DNA of 39,099 nucleotides. Source: Methylophilaceae bacterium. GTDB lineage: Bacteria > Pseudomonadota > Gammaproteobacteria > Burkholderiales > Methylophilaceae. The notes under the pieces were generated by a model. It did not search any database. It saw only the letters and a program-made list of their open reading frames with translations, and was not told the DNA's origin. The stretch lies in the NCBI GenBank assembly GCA_029244935.1, contig JAQWQF010000030.1:1-39099 (forward strand), in the 5' to 3' direction. Both the position numbers and the translations under genes were made by a program. Below, in pieces: positions 1-10,255 of this stretch. Within the stretch, counting starts at the first letter, position 1. Every line of letters begins with the position of its first letter.

Positions 1-253
1 TATCTTTGTTAAAACCACCGCCTTGAATCATAAAGCCATCAATAACACGATGGAAAATAGTTCCAGCAAAGAAACCTTTTTCAACATAATTTAAAAAGTT
101 TTTTACAGTTATTGGTGCTTTTTCAGGATAAAGCTCGATGACAATATCTCCATGAGAGGTCTCAATATTAAGCTTTTCTGTATTCACTGAGTAGCTTAAG
201 AGAGAGAAAAAAAGTAGGTTAATAAATAATGTAGTTTTTAATAATTTTTTCAT
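1..253 (-). CDS. Periplasmic cyclophilin-type peptidyl-prolyl isomerase (N-terminal part)
   Basis: The gene runs off the left edge; 84 codons from an ATG at 253-251 are visible. The first ~22 residues are a signal peptide (MKKLL then a hydrophobic run to LLSYS), so the enzyme is probably exported. The following part is cyclophilin: an [11 protein letters not shown] strand, [13 protein letters not shown], then the active-site segment FHRVI with FMIQGG. The family catalyses cis-trans isomerisation of prolyl bonds, here presumably in the periplasm. It is divergent from cysS, a common arrangement in betaproteobacteria. ppiA or ppiB would both be plausible names; the signal peptide favours the periplasmic form. 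Confidence 0.9.
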   Translation of the reverse strand, partial: MKKLLKTTLFINLLFFSLLSYSVNTEKLNIETSHGDIVIELYPEKAPITVKNFLNYVEKGFFAGTIFHRVIDGFMIQGGGFNKD

Positions 254-309
254 GTTGTATATATTTTTAAAGTTGATAAGTTAAACCAGACAAACCTGCA
301 TCTAGCTCG

Positions 310-318
310 TGATATAAT
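310..318 (+). promoter_or_regulatory. Candidate extended -10 promoter for cysS
   Basis: TGATATAAT at 310-318 is a perfect extended -10 element (TGnTATAAT) in the 137-base divergent gap 254-390. No good -35 is seen 17 bases upstream, as is allowed for extended -10 promoters. It would start transcription near 325, about 65 bases before cysS. It is a motif match only, in AT-rich DNA. Confidence 0.4.
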
Positions 319-390
319 TTTTTGCAAAATCATGCCAAAATTTATCATAAATGTTAGATCATTACTACATACCTACCTATACTAATTTAA

Positions 391-1755
391 ATGCTTAAAA
401 TATTTAACAGTTTTTCTAAAAAGAAAGAAGTTTTTAAACCTATTAAATCTAATGAGGTGCGCATGTATGTTTGTGGGATGACGGTATATGACTATTGTCA
501 TTTAGGGCACGCTAGAGTTCTGGTCGTTTTTGATTTAATAAATAGATGGTTAAAAGAAAGCGAGTTTAAAGTTCTGTACGTTAGAAATATTACTGACGTT
601 GACGATAAAATAATAGCAAAATCAATTGATCAGAATATACCAATGCATGAATTAACAACGAAATATATTGATGCAATGAATCAAGATGCTATAAGTTTAG
701 GCGTAATATCTCCAGATATTGAGCCAAAAGCTACTGATCATATTGATGGAATGATCAAAATGATTAAATTGCTTATTGATAAAGGGTTTGCTTATTTGGG
801 TGATAATAATGATGTTTACTACTCTGTGTCTAAATTCAAAAATTATGGCAAACTTTCCGGAAAGTTGCTTGATGATTTGAGGGCAGGAGATCGCGTTGTT
901 ATTGATAACAATAAAGAGAATGCATTTGATTTTGTTCTATGGAAATCGGCAAAAGATAATGAGCCCTCATGGGAATCGCCTTGGGGTAAAGGAAGGCCTG
1001 GCTGGCATATTGAATGTTCGGTTATGAGTAACAAGCTTCTAGGTAGTCACTTTGACATTCATGGTGGAGGTCAAGACCTGCAGTTTCCACATCATGAGAA
1101 TGAGATTGCTCAGTCTGAGGCAGCAAATGACTGTAAAATGGCTAATTATTGGATTCATAATGGTTTTGTAAAAGTAGATGATGAAAAAATGTCTAAATCA
1201 CTGGGAAATTTTTTCACAATAAGGTCAATTCTTGAGCATTTTGAACCTGAGGTTATAAGATTTTTTATTTTAAAAGCACATTATAGAAGCCCTTTAAATT
1301 ATTCGGACAAACACCTTGAGGAATCAAGGCAAGGTTTAACTAGACTATATTTAGCAATTAGAAATATTATAGATAATAAAAAATCAATAGATTGGAAGAG
1401 TTCTTATGCAAAAAGATTTAAAGAAGCTTTAGATGATGATTTTAATTCAGCCGAGGCTTTAGCAGTTCTTTATGAGCTAGCAAATAAAGCAAATAAGAAC
1501 AAAAATAATGATGATCAAAACCTTCTATTAAGACTTGCGAATATTATTGGAATTTTAAATCAAGACCCAGAAATTTTTCTAAAGGGTGAAAAAAAGGAAA
1601 CTAATGACTTTGATATCGATGAGTTAATACTCAAAAGAGTTGCTGCTAAAAAAAATAAAGATTTTGCAGAAGCAGACAAAATTAGAATTTTTCTTGAAAG
1701 TCATGATATTTTACTTGAAGATACTTCTAGTGGAACAATATGGAGAAAGAAGTAA
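391..1755 (+). CDS. cysS: Cysteinyl-tRNA synthetase
   Basis: Charges tRNA-Cys with cysteine in the cytosol; class I synthetase of 454 residues, normal length. The HIGH motif is HLGH at 37-40 and the KMSKS loop is at 266-270. The four zinc ligands that read cysteine are all present at the same positions as in E. coli: Cys28, Cys209, His234 and Glu238. The ATG at 391 gives the typical MLKI..KKKEVFKP start; no clear Shine-Dalgarno is visible before it. argJ follows 2 bases after the stop, so the two are probably co-transcribed. Confidence 0.97.
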   Translation: MLKIFNSFSKKKEVFKPIKSNEVRMYVCGMTVYDYCHLGHARVLVVFDLINRWLKESEFKVLYVRNITDVDDKIIAKSIDQNIPMHELTTKYIDAMNQDAISLGVISPDIEPKATDHIDGMIKMIKLLIDKGFAYLGDNNDVYYSVSKFKNYGKLSGKLLDDLRAGDRVVIDNNKENAFDFVLWKSAKDNEPSWESPWGKGRPGWHIECSVMSNKLLGSHFDIHGGGQDLQFPHHENEIAQSEAANDCKMANYWIHNGFVKVDDEKMSKSLGNFFTIRSILEHFEPEVIRFFILKAHYRSPLNYSDKHLEESRQGLTRLYLAIRNIIDNKKSIDWKSSYAKRFKEALDDDFNSAEALAVLYELANKANKNKNNDDQNLLLRLANIIGILNQDPEIFLKGEKKETNDFDIDELILKRVAAKKNKDFAEADKIRIFLESHDILLEDTSSGTIWRKK

Positions 1756-1757
1756 AT

Positions 1758-2984
1758 ATGCCAGTTAATTTAAAAGCCCCAAAAAATGATGCATTACATT
1801 CAATTTCAGGTATTAAGTTAGGAACAGCTGAGGCTGAAATTAGGTATAAATCACAAAGGGATCTATTAATTATCTCTATCGATAGCGGGGCGGTTGTGTC
1901 AGGAATTTTTACAAAAAATAAATTCACTGCCGCTCCCGTTATTGTTGCTAAAGATCATCTCAAGATTAATAGCTCTCCTAGAGCCCTTATTGTAAATACT
2001 GGATCTGCTAATGCAGGTACTGGAGAAGACGGATTAAAAAATGCAAGAGCTGTTTGTGAGGTGGTAGCTAATGAGTTAAATATTAAGGTCGTTGATATAA
2101 TTCCTTTTTCGACAGGTTTGATCATGACCCATCTTCCTGTTGATAAAATATCTAAAGGTATTCCAGTAGCCATTAAAGATCTTAAATCTAATAATTGGTT
2201 AAATGCAGCTGAATCAATTATGACTACAGATACAGTCGCAAAAGCTTCATCTATAAGAGTTATGATTCAAGATACAGAAGTTTATATAACAGGAATAAGT
2301 AAAGGCTCTGGAATGATTGAACCTAATATGGCAACCATGTTAGGTTTTGTTGCAACCAATGCAAATATTACTAAAGAAATGTTAGATGAGATGATTATAG
2401 AGATTGCTGATAACTCATTTAATTGTATTACTGTCGATGGAGAAACTTCTACAAATGACTCGTTTATTATCATTGCAACGAACCAGGCTAATCATCAACT
2501 AATTAATACTAGGAATGAAAATTACTATTTACTTAAAGAGGCTTTATTAGAAACATCTAAAACTCTTGCTCAGTCTATTATTAGAGATGGTGAAGGAGCC
2601 ACAAAATTTATTTCAATTAATGTTCATGGCGGTAAAAATGAAGAAGAATGCATTAATGTTGGAAAATCTATTGCAAATTCACCATTGGTTAAAACAGCAT
2701 TCTTTGCATCCGACCCCAATCTAGGGAGGATATTGGCTGCTATTGGTAATTCACCTATTGAATTATTAGATATTAACCTGGTTGATGTGTTCATAAATCA
2801 AGTGCAATTTGCTAAAAGTGGTTCAATGGCAAAGAACTACAAGGAGTCTATGGGTTTAAAAGAAATGAAAAATGATGAAATTATATTGGATGTTTATATT
2901 GGCAGGGGAGAGTCTACTGGCACTATTTGGACCACAGATCTCTCATACGATTATGTAAAAATTAATGCTGAGTATAGATCCTAG
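1758..2984 (+). CDS. argJ: Glutamate N-acetyltransferase / amino-acid N-acetyltransferase ArgJ
   Basis: Recycles the acetyl group from N-acetylornithine to glutamate in arginine synthesis; many ArgJ proteins also make N-acetylglutamate from acetyl-CoA. The precursor cleaves itself between Ala and Thr in the motif NMATMLGF, Thr193 from this start, giving alpha and beta chains. The KGSGMI segment before it is also typical. An in-frame ATG lies at 1740 inside the end of cysS, but 1758 is preferred because it gives the usual MPVNLKAPK start and has GGAG upstream (1742-1745). Length is 408 residues. Cyclic arginine pathway is implied (inference). Confidence 0.95.
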   Translation: MPVNLKAPKNDALHSISGIKLGTAEAEIRYKSQRDLLIISIDSGAVVSGIFTKNKFTAAPVIVAKDHLKINSSPRALIVNTGSANAGTGEDGLKNARAVCEVVANELNIKVVDIIPFSTGLIMTHLPVDKISKGIPVAIKDLKSNNWLNAAESIMTTDTVAKASSIRVMIQDTEVYITGISKGSGMIEPNMATMLGFVATNANITKEMLDEMIIEIADNSFNCITVDGETSTNDSFIIIATNQANHQLINTRNENYYLLKEALLETSKTLAQSIIRDGEGATKFISINVHGGKNEEECINVGKSIANSPLVKTAFFASDPNLGRILAAIGNSPIELLDINLVDVFINQVQFAKSGSMAKNYKESMGLKEMKNDEIILDVYIGRGESTGTIWTTDLSYDYVKINAEYRS

Positions 2985-2987
2985 ATA

Positions 2988-3920
2988 GTGCATATCAATG
3001 TTGCAGTTGGCATACTTATCGATTCAAATAAAAAAATTCTTTTGGCCCAAAGACCAAATTCCCGCTCATGGTCAGGTTGGTGGGAATTTCCAGGAGGTAA
3101 GCTAGAAAAAAATGAGTCGCCTAAAGATGCACTTTGTCGAGAATTAAGGGAAGAGATAGGAATTGATGTTATTGATTATGAAAAATGGGTTACTCGTAAT
3201 TATTCATATGAAGAGCATGAAATTAAATTATATTTTTTTAAGGTTAACAAGTGGGCTGGAAATCTAACTCCAAAAGAAAATCAAGAATTGCTTTGGATTG
3301 ATGCTTCTGAGGTAAATAGGACAACGATACTTCCTCCTAATATCTTTATATTGAACGCGTTGTCACTACCCACTCACTATGGTATTACCAATATAAGTGA
3401 GACCCCCAAGGAAATATTCTTAATTCAGCTGAAAAAACAACTAGAGCAAGGCTTAAAAATTATACAAATCAGAGAGAAAAATCTATCAATAAAGGAATTC
3501 AAAAAAATAACGTTAGAAATTATAGCGATTTGCAGGCCATACTCTGCAAAAGTTATTGTTAATTCAAGTATTGAACTAGCTAATAATGTAAATGCAAATG
3601 GTGTCCATTTAAATTCAATTGAGCTGAAAAAATTAGCTAGAAAACCAAAAAAATTAATCGTTGGTGCATCCTGCCATTCAGAAGAGGATATACAAATTGC
3701 TCAAGATAAGAAATTAGACTTTGTGGTTTTTTCTCCAGTAAATAAAACAATCTCACATCCTAAAATAATGCCGCTAGGTTGGACTAAGTTTTCAAGTATT
3801 ACTAATAAATTTGGAATTCCAATTTATGCCCTTGGGGGCATGAAAAAAAGTGATATAAAGAAAGCATTAAATGCTGGTGCTTTAGGAATAGCATCTCAGC
3901 GAGATATTTGGAAAAATTAA
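2988..3920 (+). CDS. Nudix hydrolase fused to a ThiE/TenI-like domain
   Basis: Two-domain protein of 310 residues from a GTG start 3 bases after argJ. Residues ~1-130 are a MutT-like Nudix domain: GGKLEKNESPKDAL followed by CRELREEIGI is the Nudix box, and WSGWWEFPGGK precedes it. MutT-type enzymes remove 8-oxo-dGTP from the nucleotide pool. Residues ~135-310 resemble thiamine-phosphate synthase: QIREK, VNSSIELA, GVHL, GASCH, FSPV and ALGGM. The Asp of the ThiE Asn-Asp pair is Ser here, and the pyrophosphate-binding Lys region reads ISHP, so thiamine synthesis by this domain is doubtful. The same fusion is known in beta- and gammaproteobacteria as an uncharacterised Nudix family. Confidence 0.9.
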   Translation: MHINVAVGILIDSNKKILLAQRPNSRSWSGWWEFPGGKLEKNESPKDALCRELREEIGIDVIDYEKWVTRNYSYEEHEIKLYFFKVNKWAGNLTPKENQELLWIDASEVNRTTILPPNIFILNALSLPTHYGITNISETPKEIFLIQLKKQLEQGLKIIQIREKNLSIKEFKKITLEIIAICRPYSAKVIVNSSIELANNVNANGVHLNSIELKKLARKPKKLIVGASCHSEEDIQIAQDKKLDFVVFSPVNKTISHPKIMPLGWTKFSSITNKFGIPIYALGGMKKSDIKKALNAGALGIASQRDIWKN

Positions 3921-4357
3921 TTTATATTAAATAAAACGTCCTGAGTTATTAATTTACCGGAATTAGTTTCTAAGTTAAATTTAAGTACTAATTCTTTTTT
4001 GGCATTAATCTTTTTGTCTATTTGGTAAAGCATTAAATGATTAGCCCCTGGCTTTAATATAAAAGGGACTCCCTTAAGAATTTTTGGGGATTTAATTTTT
4101 CGCATTTTCATTACCTGGTGACCTTCGGGCATTTTGACCATTTCCATGCTGTGGATTTCAATTCGACCAATTAAATCAGATTTTATTGATTTAATTAAAA
4201 AATCATCATTAGAAGTAGCAGTAAAAAACCCAGCTGACATATCCATACCAGCTCTTGGGGATTTTATAGTTGTAGAAGTAAAATTTATATCAGCAGCGTA
4301 ATTATTAAATGATACTAGCATTATTAATATTGATGCTAATAAGTTAAATCTCTTCAT
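3917..4357 (-). CDS. Periplasmic copper chaperone, PCuAC family
   Basis: A 146-residue exported protein. The ATG at 4357 gives a signal peptide (MKRFNLLASILIMLVSF, cleavage near Ala21/22) and is preceded by AAGGGAGA, a good ribosome site; a longer in-frame reading to 4423 lacks this. PCuAC features are HSMEM, KMRKI and LKPGANHLML, the His/Met copper ligands of the family. These proteins carry Cu(I) in the periplasm, often toward cytochrome oxidase. Its start overlaps the end of yacG by 14 bases, so it is translated at the tail of coaE-zapD-yacG. Its stop interlocks with the Nudix-ThiE gene. Which copper enzyme it serves cannot be told here. Confidence 0.88.
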   Translation of the reverse strand: MKRFNLLASILIMLVSFNNYAADINFTSTTIKSPRAGMDMSAGFFTATSNDDFLIKSIKSDLIGRIEIHSMEMVKMPEGHQVMKMRKIKSPKILKGVPFILKPGANHLMLYQIDKKINAKKELVLKFNLETNSGKLITQDVLFNIN

Positions 4358-4514
4358 TAGATTCTCCCTTATTTTCGTTTCCTGGAATTTTATATTCTTC
4401 AGAGGCCCATGCTCCAAGATCAATTAATCTACATTTTTCAGAACAAAAGGGTCTGAAAGAATTATTATGGTCATATTCAATATTTTTCTTACAAGTAGGA
4501 CATAAAAGTCTCAT
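4344..4514 (-). CDS. yacG: DNA gyrase inhibitor / zinc-binding protein YacG
   Basis: A 56-residue protein: MRLLCPTCKK, then RPFCSEKCR, then LIDLGAWASEEY and an acidic tail ending NEEI. The four cysteines (CPTC...CSEKC) form the single zinc site of YacG, and LGAWASEEY is the family signature. E. coli YacG binds GyrB and inhibits gyrase. It lies 5 bases after zapD and overlaps the copper chaperone start by 14 bases, in the conserved order coaE-zapD-yacG. Confidence 0.93.
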   Translation of the reverse strand: MRLLCPTCKKNIEYDHNNSFRPFCSEKCRLIDLGAWASEEYKIPGNENKGESNEEI

Positions 4515-4519
4515 TTAAT

Positions 4520-5257
4520 TTAAAAACCTGAGACACCAATTTTAAAATTCATACTTTTATTAACCTTATTAGATTTATTCATAGAATTAAAATTAATATT
4601 GATAGCATATTTATTTGATGAAAGAGCTGGAATAACTCCTAAATTTTCAGATAACTCAACTAAAACTAAATCATTCTTTTGAGAGCTATCAAGTTTTATT
4701 TCATATCTTGCATGGTTACTTTTATGTATTTTCATTTTTGCACTTTCACGTAAAATTGAATTAAGAAAAGTTACTGCATTTTTTATAGGTAAAAAGGGAG
4801 CAAACTTTGCTTTAAAAAATAATCTCCTAGATTGTTGAGTTTGTGTTTGAAGCCATAATTGCATTTCAGGAAAATCAGTCGATAAAATACCAAAAGGACT
4901 GTCACTTCTAGCTTTTATTTCTTGTAGAAATTTATCTGTACCAAAATAAAATCCTGGTTTAATAGAGCTTTTTTCTAGCATTACTCTATGCTTTTTAAGG
5001 GCTACTTGTAAGGCAATATTTTTTTTTGTCCGTATTAATTTTTCAGCTTTCCCTCGTTGCCTCTCAAGCTCCTGAATTAGCTCAACTTTTAGGTCTGATC
5101 TTGATGCTGAAGCCATTAAATTAAATAATGTTTCAAATAATTCACATCCTGAAGCTTTCATTCGATTAGCTAATTGTGTTTCAGCTCTTATAAATATTTC
5201 TTCAAGTCGCAAAAACTTTCTTGTTTTCTCATTCAGTGGGAATTCGTAGTGAATCAT
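4520..5257 (-). CDS. zapD: Cell division protein ZapD
   Basis: ZapD (formerly YacF) bundles FtsZ filaments at the division ring in the cytoplasm. The 245-residue protein begins with the family pattern IHYEFPLNEKTRKFLRLEEIF and contains CELFETLFNLM, then the QLWLQTQT segment. The length is normal for the family. The ATG overlaps the coaE stop by 4 bases (ATGA), and yacG follows by 5 bases. The pilB-pilC-pilD type IV pilus genes that often precede coaE in this cluster are not present on this side. Confidence 0.93.
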   Translation of the reverse strand: MIHYEFPLNEKTRKFLRLEEIFIRAETQLANRMKASGCELFETLFNLMASASRSDLKVELIQELERQRGKAEKLIRTKKNIALQVALKKHRVMLEKSSIKPGFYFGTDKFLQEIKARSDSPFGILSTDFPEMQLWLQTQTQQSRRLFFKAKFAPFLPIKNAVTFLNSILRESAKMKIHKSNHARYEIKLDSSQKNDLVLVELSENLGVIPALSSNKYAININFNSMNKSNKVNKSMNFKIGVSGF

Positions 5258-5865
5258 AGTAATTTCTCATTTAATTTTTCTAATATATTCTTGTGATAAT
5301 ACAGGATGTTTTCTTTAAGTATTTTTTTGCTGCTAATATTTTTTATAACATTATTAGCTTTCTTAATCTTATCATTTCTTGACATTTGCGCCTTAATAAT
5401 TTTCTTAGCTAATTCGTCTGGAATACCATCGCGGGTTCTTATTCTCTCTAACTGCAAATCTTCTGAGCAATCAATTAAGAGACTTTCATTAATTAATTTC
5501 TGATATGTTGTTGTCTCAAAGAGAAGAGGAATAACAATAATGATGTATGCAGCATTAGATACTTCATCTATTTGACGTACAACATCTTTATAAATAAGTG
5601 GGTGTAATATTTCTTCAATTTTTCTTTTGCATTGTGATTTAGTAAATATATCAGATTGTAATTTCTTTCTGTCTATATTCATTGATTTATCGAGGTAGAG
5701 ATCACCCCAATTTTTAATAATTTCCTTATATCCTATGGAATTTTTTTGGGTGATTTTTTTATTTATCTTATCTAGGTCGACAATTGGAACACCTAGATTA
5801 TCAAAAATTTCTGAAGCTATACTCTTTCCAGAACCAATACCACCTGTTAATCCAATTATATGCAT
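5254..5865 (-). CDS. coaE: Dephospho-CoA kinase
   Basis: Last step of coenzyme A synthesis: phosphorylates the 3' hydroxyl of dephospho-CoA. The 203-residue protein opens with MHIIGLTGGIGSGKS, the Walker A loop at 8-15. VVDLDKI (CoA-binding) follows at about 30, then HPLIY and the lid-region RTRDGI. First gene of the minus-strand coaE-zapD-yacG-copper chaperone run. The 72-base gap to the divergent gene at 5938 must hold its promoter; TATAAT lies at 5907-5912 on the plus strand, but no convincing pair of boxes was seen. Confidence 0.96.
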   Translation of the reverse strand: MHIIGLTGGIGSGKSIASEIFDNLGVPIVDLDKINKKITQKNSIGYKEIIKNWGDLYLDKSMNIDRKKLQSDIFTKSQCKRKIEEILHPLIYKDVVRQIDEVSNAAYIIIVIPLLFETTTYQKLINESLLIDCSEDLQLERIRTRDGIPDELAKKIIKAQMSRNDKIKKANNVIKNISSKKILKENILYYHKNILEKLNEKLL

Positions 5866-5937
5866 TTTTTAACTTGTAAATTCATTATTAGTCACCATAT
5901 TAATTTTATAATTTATATGATAACTTAAAGATTAATT

Positions 5938-6306
5938 ATGAATAAAAATAAAAATAAAAATAAAAATAAAATAGATGCCTCTACCCTTAGTCTTGACTTG
6001 GACTTAATTTCATTCCTTGATCCAATTGTCTGTAAAGTTGAGGTTGATTTAGCTGGCTGGCTTTATGATCTTTCGGGAGGGAATGGGTGGAAGCTTCACT
6101 CTGAACAGGAGAATGAAAATTATACTAGTTTTTTTCTGAAACAAGGCGAGCAACAAGCAGAAGTTACTCTTTATCATTCTGGTTTTGCACAGGTAGATAT
6201 TGATGATCAATTAGTTTTTCATGGTGACATGCTTGAGAAGAGCTGTAAAAAAGCGAAATTAAATTATTATCGAGTGGATAGTGGAGATAAAATTTTACTA
6301 AATTAA
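5938..6306 (+). CDS. Hypothetical protein, unrecognised, with Asn-Lys repeat start
   Basis: A 122-residue protein that I do not recognise. It starts with M and five Asn-Lys pairs encoded by five perfect hexamers, then an acidic-hydrophobic stretch (LSLDLDLISFLDP) and VEVDLAGWLYDLSGGNGW. The second half alternates polar and hydrophobic residues (EVTLYHSG, QVDIDDQLVFHG), suggesting a small beta-rich soluble fold. No signal peptide or membrane segment is visible. No clear ribosome site precedes the ATG, but there is no other Met before residue ~97. It stands alone between divergent coaE and convergent ispB, with which it interlocks by 4 bases. Its codon usage looks like that of its neighbours, so it is probably a real gene. 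Confidence 0.65.
   Translation: MNKNKNKNKNKIDASTLSLDLDLISFLDPIVCKVEVDLAGWLYDLSGGNGWKLHSEQENENYTSFFLKQGEQQAEVTLYHSGFAQVDIDDQLVFHGDMLEKSCKKAKLNYYRVDSGDKILLN
5941..5970 (+). repeat. Five perfect tandem AATAAA hexamers
   Basis: Five exact head-to-tail copies of AATAAA start directly after the start codon of the hypothetical gene and encode (Asn-Lys)x5. Because the unit is six bases, slippage would change the length of the N-terminus by two residues without shifting the frame. Confidence 0.95.
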
Positions 6307-7271
6307 CTTACTCGATGAACCGAAAATTCTGCCAAATCCATCACAATTTTTTTGTAGGGAGATTTTTCAAAGCCTTTGAGAAGTGATTCAATTTCACGGA
6401 GGTGGAGTAAGGACTTGTCTTTAACATTTTCTATTGAATTTGTTTCATCAATAATTTGCATAACATCTGACAGGTTATTAATCCCGCCCTCTTTAATTGC
6501 GTTTTTAATAGTTGTTTTTTGAACCTTATTACTCTTTTTCATTGCATATATTAAAGGTAAGGTTATTTTTCCCTCAGCTAGGTCGGCCCCAAGATTTTTA
6601 CCGATATTAATAGCCTCCCCAGAATAGTCCAAAATATCATCCGTTAATTGAAATATAACACCAAAGTTCTTACCAATTTTTGCGCATTCATTAATTTTCT
6701 TGATGCCATTATGGTTGACAGTAGCTGCTAATGAACCACAAACTTCAAAAAGTTTAGCTGTTTTAAATTCAATTACCTTGAAATATTCTTTTTCATCAAT
6801 ATTTGGATTATGAATGTTTAGTAATTGAAGAATTTCTCCTTCAGAGATTGTATTTGTTGCATTTGAAAGAAGTTTCATAACTTCTAGATTATTTATTTCA
6901 CTCATCATCTGAAATGATCTTGAATAAATGAAATCACCAACTAGGACGCTAGCTGAATTTCCAAACAGGATATTTGCTGAAATAATATTTCTTCTTTTTG
7001 TGGACTGATCTACTACGTCATCATGTAATAAAGTTGCTGTATGGATGAGCTCAATAATTGCTGCAATTTTATAGTTTATTGGGCTTATCTTACCAGAGAG
7101 GCCTGAAAGTAGAAGATGCAGAATAGGGCGCATTCTCTTTCCGCCACTTTGAATAATATGGCTAGATATTTGATTGATGATAGAAATATCTGAGTGGAGT
7201 GAATTTTTTATCACATTATCCACAGAGTCTAGATCTTTCTTTAAAGGGGAGATTATTTTATTAAATGACAA
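6303..7271 (-). CDS. ispB: Octaprenyl (polyprenyl) diphosphate synthase
   Basis: Builds the long prenyl side chain of ubiquinone from isopentenyl diphosphate. It has 322 residues. The two Asp-rich motifs are present: LLHDDVVD (first Asp 84) and QLTDDILDY (first Asp 211), with GGKRMRP before the first. The only start that keeps the family N-terminus (KIISPLKKDLDSVDNVI) is a TTG at 7271; the next Met is near residue 47. No Shine-Dalgarno precedes it, so translation may be weak. It is divergent from rplU, a common proteobacterial arrangement. The chain length made cannot be read from the sequence. Confidence 0.92.
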   Translation of the reverse strand: MSFNKIISPLKKDLDSVDNVIKNSLHSDISIINQISSHIIQSGGKRMRPILHLLLSGLSGKISPINYKIAAIIELIHTATLLHDDVVDQSTKRRNIISANILFGNSASVLVGDFIYSRSFQMMSEINNLEVMKLLSNATNTISEGEILQLLNIHNPNIDEKEYFKVIEFKTAKLFEVCGSLAATVNHNGIKKINECAKIGKNFGVIFQLTDDILDYSGEAINIGKNLGADLAEGKITLPLIYAMKKSNKVQKTTIKNAIKEGGINNLSDVMQIIDETNSIENVKDKSLLHLREIESLLKGFEKSPYKKIVMDLAEFSVHRVS

Positions 7272-7445
7272 GTTTTTTTTAATTAAATTTTATCGTTTAT
7301 TTTATCATATAATATTTCTTAATATACGACTCAATATTTACAATAAATCGTTAGTTAAGAGCTAGTATTTAATTGATAAATTGCTTTTTATTAAGTATAA
7401 TCGCTGATCTTATTTAGTATATTATATTTTTAAAAAGGTAATTAA
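7272..7445. other. 174-base divergent intergenic region, ispB / rplU
   Basis: The longest gene-free stretch in the window. It holds the rplU promoter at 7373-7401 and must hold the ispB promoter on the other strand, for which I see only AT-rich candidates. No RNA structure or small gene was recognised. Confidence 0.6.
7373..7401 (+). promoter_or_regulatory. Sigma-70 promoter of rplU-rpmA
   Basis: TTGATA (7373-7378), a 17-base spacer, then TATAAT (7396-7401). This is five of six at -35 and six of six at -10 with ideal spacing. The start of transcription would be near 7408, leaving a leader of about 38 bases with AAGG a few bases before the rplU ATG. It is the best promoter match in the window. 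Confidence 0.75.
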
Positions 7446-7760
7446 ATGTACGCGGTTATCAAAACAGGTGGCAAGCAATTTAAAGTTTCAGAGGGAGATA
7501 CCCTAAAAGTAGAAAAACTTGGGACTGAAATTGGCAAGACATTTAGTGTTAATACAGTATTAACATTAGTAGACGGAGAAAAAGTAACAATAGGCAGCCC
7601 GTTAGTGACTGGTGCAAGCGTCAGCGCAACTGTATTATCTCATGGACGAGGAGATAAGGTTAAAATATTCAAAATGAATCGTAGAAAACATTACAGAAAA
7701 TCTCAGGGACATAGACAAAGTTATACTGAGATTAAGATTGATAAAATAGCTGTTAAATAA
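7446..7760 (+). CDS. rplU: 50S ribosomal protein L21
   Basis: Large-subunit protein that binds 23S rRNA. The 104-residue protein starts [14 protein letters not shown] and ends with the conserved [24 protein letters not shown] and YTEIKID segments. Length is normal. It is the first gene of the rplU-rpmA transcript. Confidence 0.98.
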   Translation: MYAVIKTGGKQFKVSEGDTLKVEKLGTEIGKTFSVNTVLTLVDGEKVTIGSPLVTGASVSATVLSHGRGDKVKIFKMNRRKHYRKSQGHRQSYTEIKIDKIAVK

Positions 7761-7781
7761 ATTTAATTAAAGGTAACACAC

Positions 7782-8039
7782 ATGGCACATAAAAAAGCAG
7801 GCGGTAGTTCTAGGAATGGAAGAGACTCTCAGTCAAAAAGACTGGGCTTAAAAGCATTTGGCGATCAGTTTGTTAAAGCAGGTAGTATTATCCTTAGACA
7901 GCGGGGAACAAAGATGCATCCAGGTAATAATGTTGGAATAGGTAAGGATCATACACTTTTTGCTAAAGCAGATGGAAAAGTTAGCTTTACAACAAAAGGC
8001 TCACTAAAAAGAAAATTAGTAAATATTCTAACTGCATAG
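7782..8039 (+). CDS. rpmA: 50S ribosomal protein L27
   Basis: The 85-residue protein starts [19 protein letters not shown]; its N-terminus reaches the peptidyl-transferase centre. [20 protein letters not shown] is the family core. It lies 21 bases after rplU with AAAGGTAA before the ATG. A strong intrinsic terminator follows 24 bases after the stop. Confidence 0.98.
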   Translation: MAHKKAGGSSRNGRDSQSKRLGLKAFGDQFVKAGSIILRQRGTKMHPGNNVGIGKDHTLFAKADGKVSFTTKGSLKRKLVNILTA

Positions 8040-8058
8040 TTTGTTATTTAAAAGATAG

Positions 8059-10253
<2,195 letters not shown>

Positions 10254-10255
10254 CA

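Noticed and set aside
5866-5937. TATAAT at 5907-5912 as promoter of the hypothetical gene
   Set aside because: No acceptable -35 at 16-18 bases and no extended -10; in DNA this AT-rich the match alone is not evidence.
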